Shown piece by piece: positions 20,045-29,542 of a DNA stretch of 64,000 nt. Position numbers and translations under genes: made by a program. Every line of letters starts with the position of its first letter. The first letter of the stretch is position 1. The stretch is from Aliivibrio fischeri (GTDB lineage Bacteria > Pseudomonadota > Gammaproteobacteria > Enterobacterales > Vibrionaceae). Under the pieces are notes generated by a model. The model had not been told where the DNA came from, did not search any database, and was given only the letters and a program-made list of their open reading frames with translations. The stretch is from positions 62,001 to 126,000 of the forward strand of contig CP160629.1 of assembly GCA_038993745.2 (NCBI GenBank), in the 5' to 3' direction.

Positions 20045-21408
20045 TTAAGCCATGTGACTTTCTTTCTCAATCTTTTCTTTATGATGCTTTTGCTCACCAA
20101 TTAGTGCATAAGTTAAGCAAACAATAGAGATGACACAAGAGGCAACTAAGATCATAAAGCCACCATCCCAACCAAAGTGGTCAACGGTATAACCAAGCAG
20201 TGCATTTGCTGCAACAGCTCCACCAAGGTAACCAAATAATCCAGTTAATCCTGCCGCTGTACCCGCCGCCTTTTTAGGTGCTAATTCCAACGCATATAAA
20301 CCAATAAGCATTACCGGACCATAGATTAAGAAACCAATAGCAACTAATGCGATCATATCAACGGTTGGGTTTCCTGCAGGGTTAAACCAGTAAACCAATA
20401 CTGCAATAGTCACTAATGCCATAAATAGAATCCCAGCAGGCGCTCGTTTCCCTTTAAATAACTTATCAGAAATCCAACCACATAGAAGGGTGCCTGGAAT
20501 ACCAGCCCACTCATATAGGAAATATGCCCAAGAAGATTTATCAACAGTGAATTCTTTGGCTTCTTTTAAGTAAACAGGAGCCCAATCTAAAACGCCATAA
20601 CGGATTAGGTAGACAAAGGCGTTGGCTATCGCAATAGACCACAATAATTTATTTGAAAAAACATATTTGAAGAAGATTTCTTTCGCCGTCATTTCTGTTT
20701 CATATGCGGAATCATAATCATCTGGGTAGTCGTTTTTAAATTCTTCAATTGGCGGAAGACCGCATGATTGAGGAGTATCTCTTACTGTTAACCAAACAAA
20801 AAAAGCAACAAGAAGAGCAAAGAAAGCTGGTACGTAAAACGCAGTTCGCCAATCATCATTAAATGCCCATAAACCAAGAAGGAACATTGGCCAATTAACC
20901 CGCCTCCAACGTTGTGTGCAACGTTCCATACCGAAACTATTTCACCACGTTCTTTTCTTGACCACCAGTGCACCATGGTTCTACCACAGGCAGGCCATCC
21001 CATCCCTTGAAACCAACCATTTAAAAATAACAAGATAAACATGGCGGTAATGCTGCCTGTTGCCCAAGGCATAAAGCCAAAACAAAACATAACGAGAGCA
21101 GACATGACCAAACCAGCACTGAGAAAATATCGAGGATTGGAACGGTCAGAAACACTTCCCATTAAGAATTTAGATAAACCATAAGCGATAGATACCGCAG
21201 CTAGAGCAACCCCTAAATCGCCTCGACTGTATCCTTGTTCGATAAGGTAAGGCATTGCTAAACTGAAGTTTTTTCGAACAAGATAGTATCCAGCATAACC
21301 AAAGAAAATGCCGAGAAAAAGTTGCCACCGTAACCGTTTATAAGTGCTATTGATTTCTCCTGTTGGGAGTTGTGCGATATGTGCTTTAGGTTTAAAAACA
21401 CCAAACAT
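20045..21408 (-). pseudogene. glpT: Glycerol-3-phosphate transporter GlpT, interrupted by a -1 frameshift
   Basis: Inner-membrane antiporter exchanging glycerol-3-phosphate for phosphate (MFS, 12 helices). The first frame (21408 down to about 20892) matches E. coli GlpT from [11 protein letters not shown] to NVAHNVGGG. The second (about 20890 to 20045) continues from [14 protein letters not shown] through [28 protein letters not shown] and [16 protein letters not shown]. The break is at ggccaatg (20889-20893), where one extra C restores GGGLIGPMFLLG. The repaired length is 454 residues (E. coli 452). Since no other damage is seen, a sequencing error is a serious possibility. Confidence 0.9.
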
Positions 21409-21620
21409 AGCCGACCTCTTATTTTATTATTAATTTTCATTATCGAACCTATTTTTAGGTTCGTTCGAAATTTTGGCTATTATTATAATGATTGGTTTAG
21501 AAAACTGTGTCAGATGGTCGATTTGTATAAATAAAGAAGAGATGTTTTGAAGTTTGTGAGTACGCTTAGACTATCCCCTGATTTGGTTAACGCCTTGCTC
21601 ATTTTGGTTGTTTTTAAATC
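21409..21620. other. Intergenic space between divergent glpT and yhhQ
   Basis: Apart from the inverted repeat near glpT, and the yhhQ promoter and aptamer further right, nothing convincing is seen. A half-site tttgtgagtacgctta near 21553 is too weak to call as a CRP site. Confidence 0.4.
21444..21470. promoter_or_regulatory. Inverted repeat upstream of glpT, possible GlpR-type operator
   Basis: CGAACCTA-tttt-TAGGTTCG followed directly by ttcgaa, 36-60 bp before the glpT start. TTCG/CGAA half-sites are typical of operators of DeoR-family repressors such as GlpR; assignment is inference. Confidence 0.4.
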
Positions 21621-21648
21621 TTGTGATCAAAATCGGTTAATGTATAAT
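21621..21648 (+). promoter_or_regulatory. Sigma-70 promoter for yhhQ
   Basis: TTGTGA (21621-21626), 16-bp spacer, perfect TATAAT (21643-21648). Transcription would start near 21655, leaving a leader of about 97 nt that ends in the preQ1 aptamer. Confidence 0.6.
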
Positions 21649-21713
21649 CACCGCCCTAAAAATTGGCTAGAGTCATTACGTAAATAAACGGTGATTTTAG
21701 CTTTGTGTTTAAT

Positions 21714-21744
21714 TTGGGTTCCCTCGCCCCCAATGACAAAAAGG
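21714..21744 (+). promoter_or_regulatory. preQ1-I-type riboswitch in the yhhQ leader
   Basis: The leader has P1 stem TTGGG (21714-21718) pairing with CCCAA (21729-21733), loop TTCCCTCG, then the A-rich tail tgacaaaaagg containing the Shine-Dalgarno AAGG. This is the layout of the preQ1-I aptamer (for example the Thermoanaerobacter tengcongensis version: GGG stem, C-rich loop, A-rich tail ending in GG). Pairing of the loop with the tail would hide the ribosome site 8 nt before the yhhQ ATG, so preQ1 should block translation. The downstream gene is a preQ0/preQ1 transporter, the expected target. Confidence 0.8.
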
Positions 21745-21751
21745 TACTTAT

Positions 21752-22422
21752 ATGAGTACATTTACGCCCGCGCAACAGCGCAACGCTTTATCTTTCCTTG
21801 TTGTATTCCATCTCGTAATTATCGCATCAAGCAACTATTTGGTTCAGTTACCCTTTACTATTTTTGGGTTTCATACCACCTGGGGTGCGTTTACCTTTCC
21901 ATTCATTTTTCTCGCTACTGATTTAACGGTTCGTATTTTTGGTGCCAAAATGGCAAGAAGTATTATCTTCTTTGTTATGTTGCCAGCATTAGCGGTATCG
22001 TATTTTTATCGGTAGTATTTTTTGAAGGTCAGTACCAAGGTTTTTCTCAACTTGGCGAGTTTAATTTATTCGTTGCGCGTATTGCAGTAGCAAGCTTTAT
22101 GGCTTATCTACTAGGACAAATTTTAGATGTGCATGTATTTAATCGTCTACGCCAATTAAAGCAGTGGTGGATAGCACCAACATGTTCTACTTTGTTTGGT
22201 AACGCATTAGATACACTGGCTTTCTTTAGCATTGCTTTCTACCAAAGTCCTGATGCCTTTATGGCAGAGCATTGGACAGAAATTGCATTGGTTGATTATG
22301 GCTTCAAACTGGTGATCAGTTTAGGTTTATTTGTTCCAATGTACGGCGTGCTACTGAATTACCTAACTCGTAAGTTAACTTCTGAAGGTCATCAATTAGC
22401 GACACAACCTTCACAGGTGTAA
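21752..22422 (+). pseudogene. yhhQ: Queuosine precursor (preQ0/preQ1) transporter YhhQ, interrupted by a -1 frameshift
   Basis: Membrane importer of 7-cyano-7-deazaguanine family precursors (QueT/VUT, COG1738). The first frame matches E. coli YhhQ from MSTFTPAQQ to LPALAVSYF (SSNYLVQLP, FHTTWGAFTFPFIFLATDLT). The second continues FFEGQYQGF, FNLFVARIAVASFMAYLLGQ, LDVHVFNRLRQ, DTLAFFSIAF and EIALVDYGFK. The break is in tattttta at 22001-22008; adding one T gives 223 residues (E. coli 221). Conservation of both halves argues for a recent event or a sequencing error. Confidence 0.88.
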
Positions 22423-22442
22423 GTTAAAATGATCCAAAGAAG

Positions 22443-22475
22443 AAAAGGCTAACATTATGTTGGCCTTTTTTATTG
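22443..22475 (+). terminator. Terminator after yhhQ
   Basis: Stem aaaaggctaac / gttggcctttt with loop attat and a T run ending in tttttta. Confidence 0.75.
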
Positions 22476-22535
22476 TCTATACTATTGAAATAAAAGGGAT
22501 ATTGAAATTAGTTGAGATCTTTTCTCATTTACCTA

Positions 22536-22564
22536 TTGCATTCTAAATGAGAATGGTTATTATT
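22536..22564 (+). promoter_or_regulatory. ryhB promoter overlapped by a Fur box
   Basis: TTGCAT (22536-22541), 16-bp spacer, TATTAT (22558-22563). The overlapping 22545-22563 segment reads, on the other strand, ATAATAACCATTCTCATTT, close to the Fur consensus (AATGATAATNATTCTCATT type). Fur with iron would block the promoter. Confidence 0.7.
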
Positions 22565-22569
22565 AACTT

Positions 22570-22746
22570 GTCTTCAGGGAATACGCACACGGAGTTATCC
22601 GCACTATTTCAAGAAGGCACGACATTGCTCACATTGCTTCCAGTGTAAATCAGCTACATGAGCAGTGGTGGACGTACAAACGTATTACCATTGTTCTCTT
22701 TTTGCTGAGCGGCGTTTCATTTAAGAAGACGCCGCTTTTTTTTGTC
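22570..22746 (+). ncRNA. ryhB: RyhB small RNA
   Basis: The segment 22614-22652 (ggcacgacattgctcacat followed by tgcttccagtgta) is almost identical to the conserved RyhB core of E. coli. A Fur-box promoter sits just upstream, and the RNA ends in a GC-rich hairpin (gcggcgt ... acgccgc) followed by T8. At about 175 nt it is longer than the 90-nt E. coli RNA, as expected for vibrios, whose RyhB is over 200 nt in V. cholerae and also lies near polA. It would repress iron-using proteins through Hfq pairing when iron is scarce. The 5-prime end is inferred from the promoter. Confidence 0.88.
22708..22746 (+). terminator. ryhB terminator
   Basis: Stem agcggcgt / acgccgct around ttcatttaagaag, then T8. 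Confidence 0.85.
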
Positions 22747-23122
22747 CGTTTTTTGAACTGACAGCAAGAAATTTTATAAAAAATCCGATTGGGTTTGGTG
22801 AAAAATTTAGCAATAAAAAGGTGTGTTTAATATTATTGTCCACAAAGCATGATCAAGAAAGGATCTCTTTGTGGATCGTTTTTGTTGATCTAAGTTTTTG
22901 ATTTTTTAGTTTTTAATTTCTTTTTTCTTGATTGATAAATAAGTTGTTAATTAAGCAAAAAATAATTACAAACAGAGTTATCCACAGAAGTGGAGGTTGT
23001 CTGAATAACTCTTTTTTTATGTGAATTAATGAGCAAAGCAGCGAAGGACAGTATTTTGTTGTTATTGAGTCATGGTATAGAATGAAATTCACTGATCATC
23101 AACCCTCTGGATATTACAGACT
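22747..23122. other. AT-rich region upstream of polA with inverted repeat, GATC cluster and DnaA-box match
   Basis: Contains a 9-bp inverted repeat TCCACAAAG (22839-22847) / CTTTGTGGA (22867-22875), four GATC sites within about 45 bp (near 22851, 22862, 22874 and 22887), and one perfect DnaA-type nonamer TTATCCACA (22978-22986). No open reading frame is credible. The role is unknown; control of polA is possible. Confidence 0.5.
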
Positions 23123-25921
23123 ATGGCAAGAATTCCTGATAATCCGTTTATTTTAGTAGACGGCTCTTCTTATCTTTTCCGCGCATATCATGCTGCACCT
23201 AACTTCACTAATGGTGATGGACAACCAACAGGTGCGGTATATGGCGTAATTAACATGCTTCGTAGTCTGTTAAAGCAATTTGAAACCGATCGTATTGCGG
23301 TTATCTTCGATGCAAAGGGCAAAACGTTCCGTAATGATATGTACCCAGAGTACAAAGCAAATCGTCCACCAATGCCTGATGATCTGCGTTGCCAGATTGA
23401 GCCACTACATAAGCTAATTAAAGCGATGGGCTTGCCTTTAGTTTCTATTCCAGGCGTAGAAGCGGATGATGTAATCGGTACGTTAGCTTCTCAAGCATCA
23501 AAAGCTGGGATCCCAGTTCTTATCAGTACTGGTGATAAAGATATGGCACAATTAGTTGATGAAAATGTCACTCTGATTAATACCATGACCAATGTGATCA
23601 TGGATCCTGAAGGTGTGGTTGAGAAGTTTGGTATTGGTCCAGAGCTTATTATTGATTACTTAGCATTAATGGGCGATAAAGTGGATAACATTCCTGGTGT
23701 TCCAGGTGTTGGTGATAAAACCGCTAAAGCATTATTGCAAGGTATTGGTGGTTTAGATGCTTTATATGAACATCTTGATGATATTGCACCTCTTGGTTTC
23801 CGTGGTTCTAAAACTATGGCTAAAAAGCTAATTGATAACAAAGAAGGGGCTTACCTTTCTTATGAGTTAGCAACGATTAAGTTGGATGTTGAACTGGATA
23901 AAACGCCAGAAGAGTTTGTTAAACAAGAGCCAAACGTAGATGAGTTGATTCAAATGTTTGGCCAAATGAACTTTAAGCGTTGGTTAACTGAAATGTTAGA
24001 TGGAAGCGACGGTAAGATCGTTTCACATGAAACATCGTCTAATAGCGTATCAACTTCAAGTAAGCAAGATGATGCAGAAGAAGAGCTAATTATTGCCGCT
24101 CAAGTAGATCGTTCAAAATACGAAACGATTTTAACTAAAGAAGCGTTTAGTGTATGGCTAGATAAACTAAACAATGCTGATGTTGCGGCTTTTGATACTG
24201 AAACCGATAGTTTAGATTACATGGTGGCGAACCTTATTGGTTTATCATTTGCTGTAGAAGAAGGTGAAGCGGCTTATGTTCCCGTTGCACATGATTACCT
24301 TGATGCTCCAGAACAACTCGATCGTGATTGGGTACTTGAGCAATTAAAGCCGTATTTAGAAGATGACAATAAAGCAAAAGTTGGTCAAAACTTAAAGTAC
24401 GATGCGAGCGTTTTAGCGCGTTATGATATCGAAATGAAAGGCATTAAATTCGATACTATGCTTGAGTCTTATGTGTATAACAGCGTTGCTGGTAAGCACA
24501 ATATGGACAGTTTGGCATTGCGTTATCTTCAACATAACACCATTTCATTTGAAGAAATTGCAGGTAAAGGTAAAAAGCAATTAACCTTTAACCAAATCGC
24601 TTTAGAGCAAGCTGCACCTTATGCCGCTGAAGATGCGGATATCACATTGCGTCTGCACCATGTATTGAACGCGAAATTAGAAGCCGATGAAAAACTAAAA
24701 TCAGTATTTACAGATATTGAATTACCATTGGTATCTGTCCTTTCTCGTATGGAGAGAAAAGGCGTTTATATTGATGATATGTTGCTTTCAGCACAATCAC
24801 TTGAAATCGGTCAGCGTTTAGATGAGTTAGAAAAAGCAGCATTTGAAGTTGCAGGTGAAGAGTTCAATATGAATTCACCAAAACAACTTCAAACCATTCT
24901 ATTTGAGAAAATGGAACTGCCAGTAATTAAGAAGACACCTTCTGGATCGGCATCGACAAATGAAGAAGTGCTGCAAGAGCTGGCGCTTGATTACCCATTG
25001 CCTAAATTGATTTTAGAGTATCGTGGCTTAGCGAAACTAAAATCGACCTATACAGATAAACTTCCTAAGATGATTAACCCATCTACAGGTCGTGTGCATA
25101 CTTCTTATCATCAAGCGGTAACAGCAACAGGCCGTTTATCATCGACAGATCCAAACTTACAGAATATTCCAATTCGTAACGAAGAAGGTCGCCGTATTCG
25201 CCAAGCGTTTGTTGCACCTCATGGTTGGAAAATTCTAGCAGTCGATTACTCTCAAATTGAATTGCGTATTATGGCTCATTTATCTCAAGATAAAGCGCTA
25301 TTAGCGGCTTTCTCGGCTGGTAAAGATATTCACGCAGCGACAGCAGCAGAAGTGAAGGGCGTTTCTATTGAAGAGGTGACTTCAGAAGATCGTCGTCGTG
25401 CTAAGGCGATTAACTTTGGTTTAATCTATGGTATGAGTGCGTTTGGTCTTGCTAAGCAAATTGGGATCCCTCGTGGTGAAGCACAAGATTACATGAATGT
25501 GTATTTTGAGCGTTACCCAGGAGTGATGCAGTACATGGAAGAGACTCGTTTATTAGCGACTGAACAAGGTTATGTTGAGACATTATATGGCCGTCGTCTG
25601 CATTTACCTGAAATCAATGCACGAAACGGTATGCGTCGTAAAGCCGCAGAACGTGCTGCGATTAATGCCCCAATGCAAGGTACTGCTGCCGATATCATTA
25701 AGAAAGCGATGATCTTGGTTGATGAATGGGTTGAAACTGAAGGAAAAGATCGTGTGAATCTTTTAATGCAAGTACACGATGAATTGGTTTTTGAAGTAAA
25801 AGAAGACGCATTAGATGAAGTGACGACTAAAGTAAGAGAACTAATGGAGCAAGCTGCTCAACTTGATGTTCCACTCGTTGCTGAAGCCGGTTTTGGTAAC
25901 AACTGGGATGAAGCGCACTAA
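23123..25921 (+). CDS. polA: DNA polymerase I
   Basis: 932 residues (E. coli 928). It has an N-terminal 5-prime nuclease ([29 protein letters not shown]), a 3-prime to 5-prime exonuclease ([23 protein letters not shown]) and a family A polymerase (motif [15 protein letters not shown], motif [17 protein letters not shown], motif [11 protein letters not shown]). All catalytic acids, including the exonuclease Asp/Glu, are present, so proofreading should be active. Repairs and fills DNA after Okazaki primer removal. It is followed by a strong terminator, then Spot 42, as in enterobacteria. Confidence 0.98.
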   Translation: MARIPDNPFILVDGSSYLFRAYHAAPNFTNGDGQPTGAVYGVINMLRSLLKQFETDRIAVIFDAKGKTFRNDMYPEYKANRPPMPDDLRCQIEPLHKLIKAMGLPLVSIPGVEADDVIGTLASQASKAGIPVLISTGDKDMAQLVDENVTLINTMTNVIMDPEGVVEKFGIGPELIIDYLALMGDKVDNIPGVPGVGDKTAKALLQGIGGLDALYEHLDDIAPLGFRGSKTMAKKLIDNKEGAYLSYELATIKLDVELDKTPEEFVKQEPNVDELIQMFGQMNFKRWLTEMLDGSDGKIVSHETSSNSVSTSSKQDDAEEELIIAAQVDRSKYETILTKEAFSVWLDKLNNADVAAFDTETDSLDYMVANLIGLSFAVEEGEAAYVPVAHDYLDAPEQLDRDWVLEQLKPYLEDDNKAKVGQNLKYDASVLARYDIEMKGIKFDTMLESYVYNSVAGKHNMDSLALRYLQHNTISFEEIAGKGKKQLTFNQIALEQAAPYAAEDADITLRLHHVLNAKLEADEKLKSVFTDIELPLVSVLSRMERKGVYIDDMLLSAQSLEIGQRLDELEKAAFEVAGEEFNMNSPKQLQTILFEKMELPVIKKTPSGSASTNEEVLQELALDYPLPKLILEYRGLAKLKSTYTDKLPKMINPSTGRVHTSYHQAVTATGRLSSTDPNLQNIPIRNEEGRRIRQAFVAPHGWKILAVDYSQIELRIMAHLSQDKALLAAFSAGKDIHAATAAEVKGVSIEEVTSEDRRRAKAINFGLIYGMSAFGLAKQIGIPRGEAQDYMNVYFERYPGVMQYMEETRLLATEQGYVETLYGRRLHLPEINARNGMRRKAAERAAINAPMQGTAADIIKKAMILVDEWVETEGKDRVNLLMQVHDELVFEVKEDALDEVTTKVRELMEQAAQLDVPLVAEAGFGNNWDEAH

Positions 25922-26011
25922 TCTTGTGTCACAGTCATTTGAATAAATGTATCTATCGATTAGTTACGTTACTGATTAAATTGTAATTCAGTTACAACTG
26001 AAATTAAAACT

Positions 26012-26042
26012 ATGAGCCAGCGCACGCGTTGGCTTTTTTTTA
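26012..26042 (+). terminator. Terminator after polA
   Basis: Stem gagccagcg / gcgttggct with a small loop and T8. Confidence 0.85.
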
Positions 26043-26154
26043 CCTAAAATAAAGTGAAGTTTGTCAGGTATTTGTTGTGTTTTTTGATACGAAACTGAAA
26101 AAAAATTACAAATAAAGGTTTTCAAAACTGTTCGTTTGTTGTACATTTATCTGC

Positions 26155-26263
26155 GTAGGGTACAGAGGTAAAGATGTTCTATCTTTCAGACCTTTTGTTT
26201 CACGTTATTGAATTTGGCTAAATTCAGCCGCCTCAGTCAACCTTTTTGACTGGGGCGTTTTTT
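26155..26263 (+). ncRNA. spf: Spot 42 small RNA
   Basis: The 109-nt segment, the same length as E. coli Spot 42, begins GTAGGGTACAGAGGTAAAGA and keeps the unstructured pairing region (ttctatctttcagacctttt). It ends in terminator hairpin gcctcagtca / tgactggggc with T6. Its place between polA and engB is the conserved Spot 42 locus. In relatives it is repressed by cAMP-CRP and, with Hfq, pairs with mRNAs for secondary carbon metabolism. A promoter of the form TTTTCA-N17-TACATT lies upstream. Confidence 0.95.
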
Positions 26264-26514
26264 CTTTCTGGCCTTCCAAAAAATCTTATCTGTTTTTTAT
26301 TTCTTGTAAGTTTCCCACAATATGTAATTTTTATTACACGTTATCAAATTGATAATTCATTTCATTAATTAACTTAAGTTTTTGATTTTTAGGTGTTAGT
26401 TTGATTTTGATTCAATCTTTTTGTCTTTTTGGGGATTGTTTTTAATCTTATTGATTAAATTAAAAATAGGCGAGTGGTCGTAGTTTGGATATATAGCGGA
26501 TTTGTAGCATGATG
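26264..26514. other. AT-rich spacer between Spot 42 and the next sRNA-like locus
   Basis: About 250 bp of AT-rich sequence with no coding potential that I can support; it presumably holds the promoter of the next transcript (tttggatatatagcgg near 26484). Confidence 0.4.
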
Positions 26515-26587
26515 CGTGGCAGAAAAATAATAACAACCTCTTTATCTCTCCCATTTCCCCACCTTAGCTTAAGGTGGGGTTTTTATT
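26515..26587 (+). ncRNA. Putative second small RNA downstream of Spot 42 (VSsrna24-like)
   Basis: An unstructured A/C/T-rich stretch (gcagaaaaataataacaacc) is followed by a strong terminator hairpin CCCCACCTTA / TAAGGTGGGG and TTTTT at 26557-26585. No gene lies upstream that needs this terminator: polA and Spot 42 each have their own. From memory, an Aliivibrio sRNA called VSsrna24 maps about 260 nt downstream of spf, which fits. The 5-prime end here is a guess. Confidence 0.6.
26557..26585 (+). terminator. Strong terminator of the VSsrna24-like RNA
   Basis: Ten-base-pair stem CCCCACCTTA / TAAGGTGGGG with a 3-base loop, then a T-rich end. Confidence 0.8.
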
Positions 26588-26645
26588 TGCCTTTCGCAAA
26601 CTCATTACTAACAGAGTCGCTTAGGGGCAATGGTGCTAAATAAGG

Positions 26646-27293
26646 TTATTCTGCATCCAGATCTTCGATGAATTCATCATCTAGCTCAAAAGCAGGTGCA
26701 AACCACTCATCTAATTTAGCGCGCAGCTTATCAACACCAATGCCTTTTAAAGATGAAAATGCATCAACTTCAACTTCGCCACCAAAATCAACAGCAGCTT
26801 CACGAACTTTAAGTACTTGTGCTTTACGAGCACCGCTTTTCAGCTTGTCTGCTTTCGTTAATAGGATTTGTACTGGGATATTTTGGTCTACAGCCCAGAA
26901 AACAAGTTGTTGGTCGATGTCTTTTAGTGGATGACGAATATCCATTAATACAACCAAACCTTGTAAACATTGGCGTTTTTGTAGGTATTCACCTAACGAT
27001 TTCTGCCATTTTTTCTTCATTTCAAGTGGTACTTGAGCGAAACCATATCCCGGTAAATCAACGATATGACAGTTTTCTTCAACTTTAAATAAGTTAATAA
27101 GCTGAGTACGACCAGGTGTTTTAGAAGTCTTTGCTAGGCTTTTCTGGTTGGTTAAGCGATTTAATGCGCTTGATTTACCCGCATTAGAACGGCCAGCGAA
27201 GGCAACTTCAATACCTTCATCTTCAGGTAGATGGCGAATATCTGGTGCACTCGTAATGAAATGCGTCTTTTGGTAGTGAATAGTTTTGCTCAC
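26646..27293 (-). CDS. engB: Ribosome biogenesis GTPase EngB (YihA/YsxC)
   Basis: 215-residue Era/TrmE-type GTPase needed for assembly of the 50S subunit. G motifs in order: GRSNAGKSS (G1), the switch I threonine in TPGRTQ (G2), DLPGYG (G3), TKADK (G4) and FSSLKG (G5). The acidic C-terminus is usual in this group. It is divergent from the cytochrome c4 gene, as in many gammaproteobacteria. Confidence 0.96.
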   Translation of the reverse strand: MSKTIHYQKTHFITSAPDIRHLPEDEGIEVAFAGRSNAGKSSALNRLTNQKSLAKTSKTPGRTQLINLFKVEENCHIVDLPGYGFAQVPLEMKKKWQKSLGEYLQKRQCLQGLVVLMDIRHPLKDIDQQLVFWAVDQNIPVQILLTKADKLKSGARKAQVLKVREAAVDFGGEVEVDAFSSLKGIGVDKLRAKLDEWFAPAFELDDEFIEDLDAE

Positions 27294-27581
27294 TGGTTAA
27301 CTCCGTCTCGACTAAAACCAAGCTGTAGATAATGATCCAAGTTGGATTATTGTAGTCAGCTGATTACTTTTTTGTGAAAATGTGTAAAATAACCGCATCA
27401 AGTTAGTCATTATTAACTTTTTAGTGACAAACTTAGAATGAAAACGGTAAAGGCCGCTCATTGTATCATGCTGTAGCCAATTTAGAGCGGTACTGGAAGC
27501 TTAATATCCAACACAATGTAAATAAATCTTGTTAAAAAGAGTAACTCATTGTGCAGGAACGATAATAATAAATGGAATGTC

Positions 27582-28199
27582 ATGAAAAAATTAGCGCTGA
27601 TATTAACTCTCCTAGCTAGTTGCTCAACATGGGCTCAAGGAGATATCGAAGCTGGGAAGCAAAAATCTGCAACATGTGCCGCTTGTCATGGTCAAGAAGG
27701 TAACAGTACTCTGACTCAATATCCGAATATTGCAGGCCAACACGCCGGCTATCTTGAGAAGCAACTTAAAGAATTTAAGTTAGGAATGGAAACTCAAGGT
27801 AAGCAAGGTCGTCTCGAGCCAGTAATGAGTGGTATGGCAATGCCATTAACAGAGCAAGATATTATGGATTTATCAGCCTATTTTGCCTCGTTACCAATGG
27901 CCGACAATACAACACCAGAAGAGGTGATTCCAGAAGGTAAAGCCTTGTATTTAGCGGGTGATATGGAGCGTGGTATTACTGCGTGTGTTGCATGTCATGG
28001 CCCTCGTGGTAACGGTACATCACTATCTGGCTTCCCTAAAATTTCTGGTCAACATGCTGATTATGTGAAAGCGCAACTAGAGAAATTCCGTTCAGCAGAT
28101 CGTGCAAATGATATGAATGCAATGATGCGTGATATTGCGAAAAAACTGACTGATGAAGACATTGATACGTTATCGAAATATGTGGGTGGGCTGCATTAA
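27582..28199 (+). CDS. Periplasmic dihaem cytochrome c4
   Basis: 205 residues. A signal peptide (MKKLALILTLLASCSTWA) is followed by two similar halves, each with a CxxCH haem site (CAACHG and CVACHG) and a distal Met ligand (MSGMAMPL; MNAMMRDIA). Cytochrome c4 carries electrons to terminal oxidases. An in-frame TTG at 27549 would add 11 residues before the signal peptide and is rejected. Confidence 0.95.
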   Translation: MKKLALILTLLASCSTWAQGDIEAGKQKSATCAACHGQEGNSTLTQYPNIAGQHAGYLEKQLKEFKLGMETQGKQGRLEPVMSGMAMPLTEQDIMDLSAYFASLPMADNTTPEEVIPEGKALYLAGDMERGITACVACHGPRGNGTSLSGFPKISGQHADYVKAQLEKFRSADRANDMNAMMRDIAKKLTDEDIDTLSKYVGGLH

Positions 28200-28239
28200 T
28201 TTAATGTAATTCGCATCATCATTACGTCTAAATTTAAAG

Positions 28240-28266
28240 AAGCAGCTCTCGTAGCTGTTTTTTTTA
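28240..28266 (+). terminator. Terminator after cytochrome c4
   Basis: Short stem cagct / agctg with loop ctcgt and T9. Confidence 0.65.
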
Positions 28267-28353
28267 TTAAAAAATCGGTTAAAACGATTATCTTTGCACC
28301 AGTATCGGGTATACTTCCCGCCCTAGAATTTTCAGGTAGTGGAGTGGGTTCAC

Positions 28354-28995
28354 ATGCAATCTTGCCCTTTGTGTCAACATTCTAAGGCTGATGATTTCCA
28401 TCAAGATAAGCGTCGTCGATATTATCGATGCCAGCAATGTCATCTTGTTTATGTGGATGAATCAGACCGTTTAGATGCAGAGAACGAAAAAGCTCACTAT
28501 GACCTCCATGAAAATAATCTTGACGATGAAGGGTATAGAACCTTCTTATCACGATTTGCAGAGCCTTTGTTGTCACGTGTTGGTGAGACACCTCAACAAG
28601 GACTAGACTTTGGGTGTGGTCCTGGACCTTTACTTGCTCATATGATGAGAGAGGCCGGTCACCACGTCGAACTTTATGATATTTATTACGCCCCAGATAA
28701 GAGCGTGCTGAATAAGCAGTATGACTTCGTCAGTTGTACAGAAGCTGTTGAGCATTTTTATCAACCTCAAAACGAACTGGAATTGTTATTGAGCTTGGTA
28801 AAACCTGGAGGTTGGTTAGGTATCATGACGAAACTAGCCAGGGACGAAAGCGCGTTTGCCACTTGGCATTACAAAAATGATTTAACCCATGTCAGCTTTT
28901 TTAGCATTGAAACCTTTGAGTTTATTGCCAAGCAATATCAACTTGAACTGGAGTTTGTTGGAAAAGATGTCATTTTACTGAGGAAAACCCAGTAA
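28354..28995 (+). CDS. Class I SAM-dependent methyltransferase with N-terminal zinc ribbon
   Basis: 213 residues. Two CxxC pairs at the start (CPLC and CQQC within the first 30 residues) form a probable zinc ribbon; a Rossmann methyltransferase fold follows with the SAM loop LDFGCGPGPLL. The target is unknown; domain order resembles methyltransferase families of modified sugars or small molecules. ATG at 28354 is preferred over an in-frame GTG at 28339 because GGAG lies 9 bp before it. Its stop overlaps the yihI start (TAATG), so the two are co-translated. Confidence 0.85.
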   Translation: MQSCPLCQHSKADDFHQDKRRRYYRCQQCHLVYVDESDRLDAENEKAHYDLHENNLDDEGYRTFLSRFAEPLLSRVGETPQQGLDFGCGPGPLLAHMMREAGHHVELYDIYYAPDKSVLNKQYDFVSCTEAVEHFYQPQNELELLLSLVKPGGWLGIMTKLARDESAFATWHYKNDLTHVSFFSIETFEFIAKQYQLELEFVGKDVILLRKTQ

Positions 28996-29540
28996 TGAGC
29001 CGTATTAAAAAAGCCCGTAAGCCGGGAATGTCGAGCCAACCAGTTGTTGTTACTCGTAACCGTACTGACCGTGATGTAGAAAGCCGCGAAATTAAGCGTA
29101 AAAGAAAACGTAAAGGTTTAAAAGCCGGTGCTCGTAATGCAGAAAGCAACGCAGAGCAAGCTCGTCGCAATGCACAGAAAAAAGATCCACGTCTTGGTAG
29201 TAAAAAACCAATTCAATTAGTTGTTGAAGCAAAACAAAAAACAACTAAGCAAGAGCGCCGTCTAACTAACGAGCAAGAGCTAGCAATGTTAGAGAATGAT
29301 GCGCAATTAATGGTTCTTCTAGATCGTCTAGACAGTGGTGAGAACCTAGGTACTGGTCTACAGAAATACGTAGATGAAAAACTAGCTCGCATTGAACACC
29401 TAATGGGTCGTTTAGGTCTATTAGATGACGAAGAGCCAGAAGAAATTGAAGAATTCCCAGAGTTCGCAGAGCGTAAAGCAAAAAGCGATGATGATCTTCT
29501 AGCGGAATTTGATGACTTCAATATGGATGATTTTAAATAA
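28995..29540 (+). CDS. yihI: Der GTPase-activating protein YihI
   Basis: 181 residues with the split charge typical of YihI: an N-terminal half full of Lys/Arg (REIKRKRKRKGLKAGARNAE) and an acidic C-terminus (DDEEPEEIEEFPEFAE ... DDFNMDDFK). In E. coli YihI stimulates the GTPase of Der and so modulates late 50S assembly. It is followed 2 bp later by the DUF2489 gene. Its proximity to engB groups two ribosome-assembly factors. Confidence 0.93.
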   Translation: MSRIKKARKPGMSSQPVVVTRNRTDRDVESREIKRKRKRKGLKAGARNAESNAEQARRNAQKKDPRLGSKKPIQLVVEAKQKTTKQERRLTNEQELAMLENDAQLMVLLDRLDSGENLGTGLQKYVDEKLARIEHLMGRLGLLDDEEPEEIEEFPEFAERKAKSDDDLLAEFDDFNMDDFK

Positions 29541-29542
29541 TT

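Noticed and set aside
21540..21565. CRP site candidate tttgtgagtacgctta between glpT and yhhQ
   Set aside because: Only one half-site fits; the second half lacks TCACA.
26041..26154. CRP site for Spot 42
   Set aside because: Expected from biology, but no segment near -40 to -60 fits TGTGA-N6-TCACA well enough to report.
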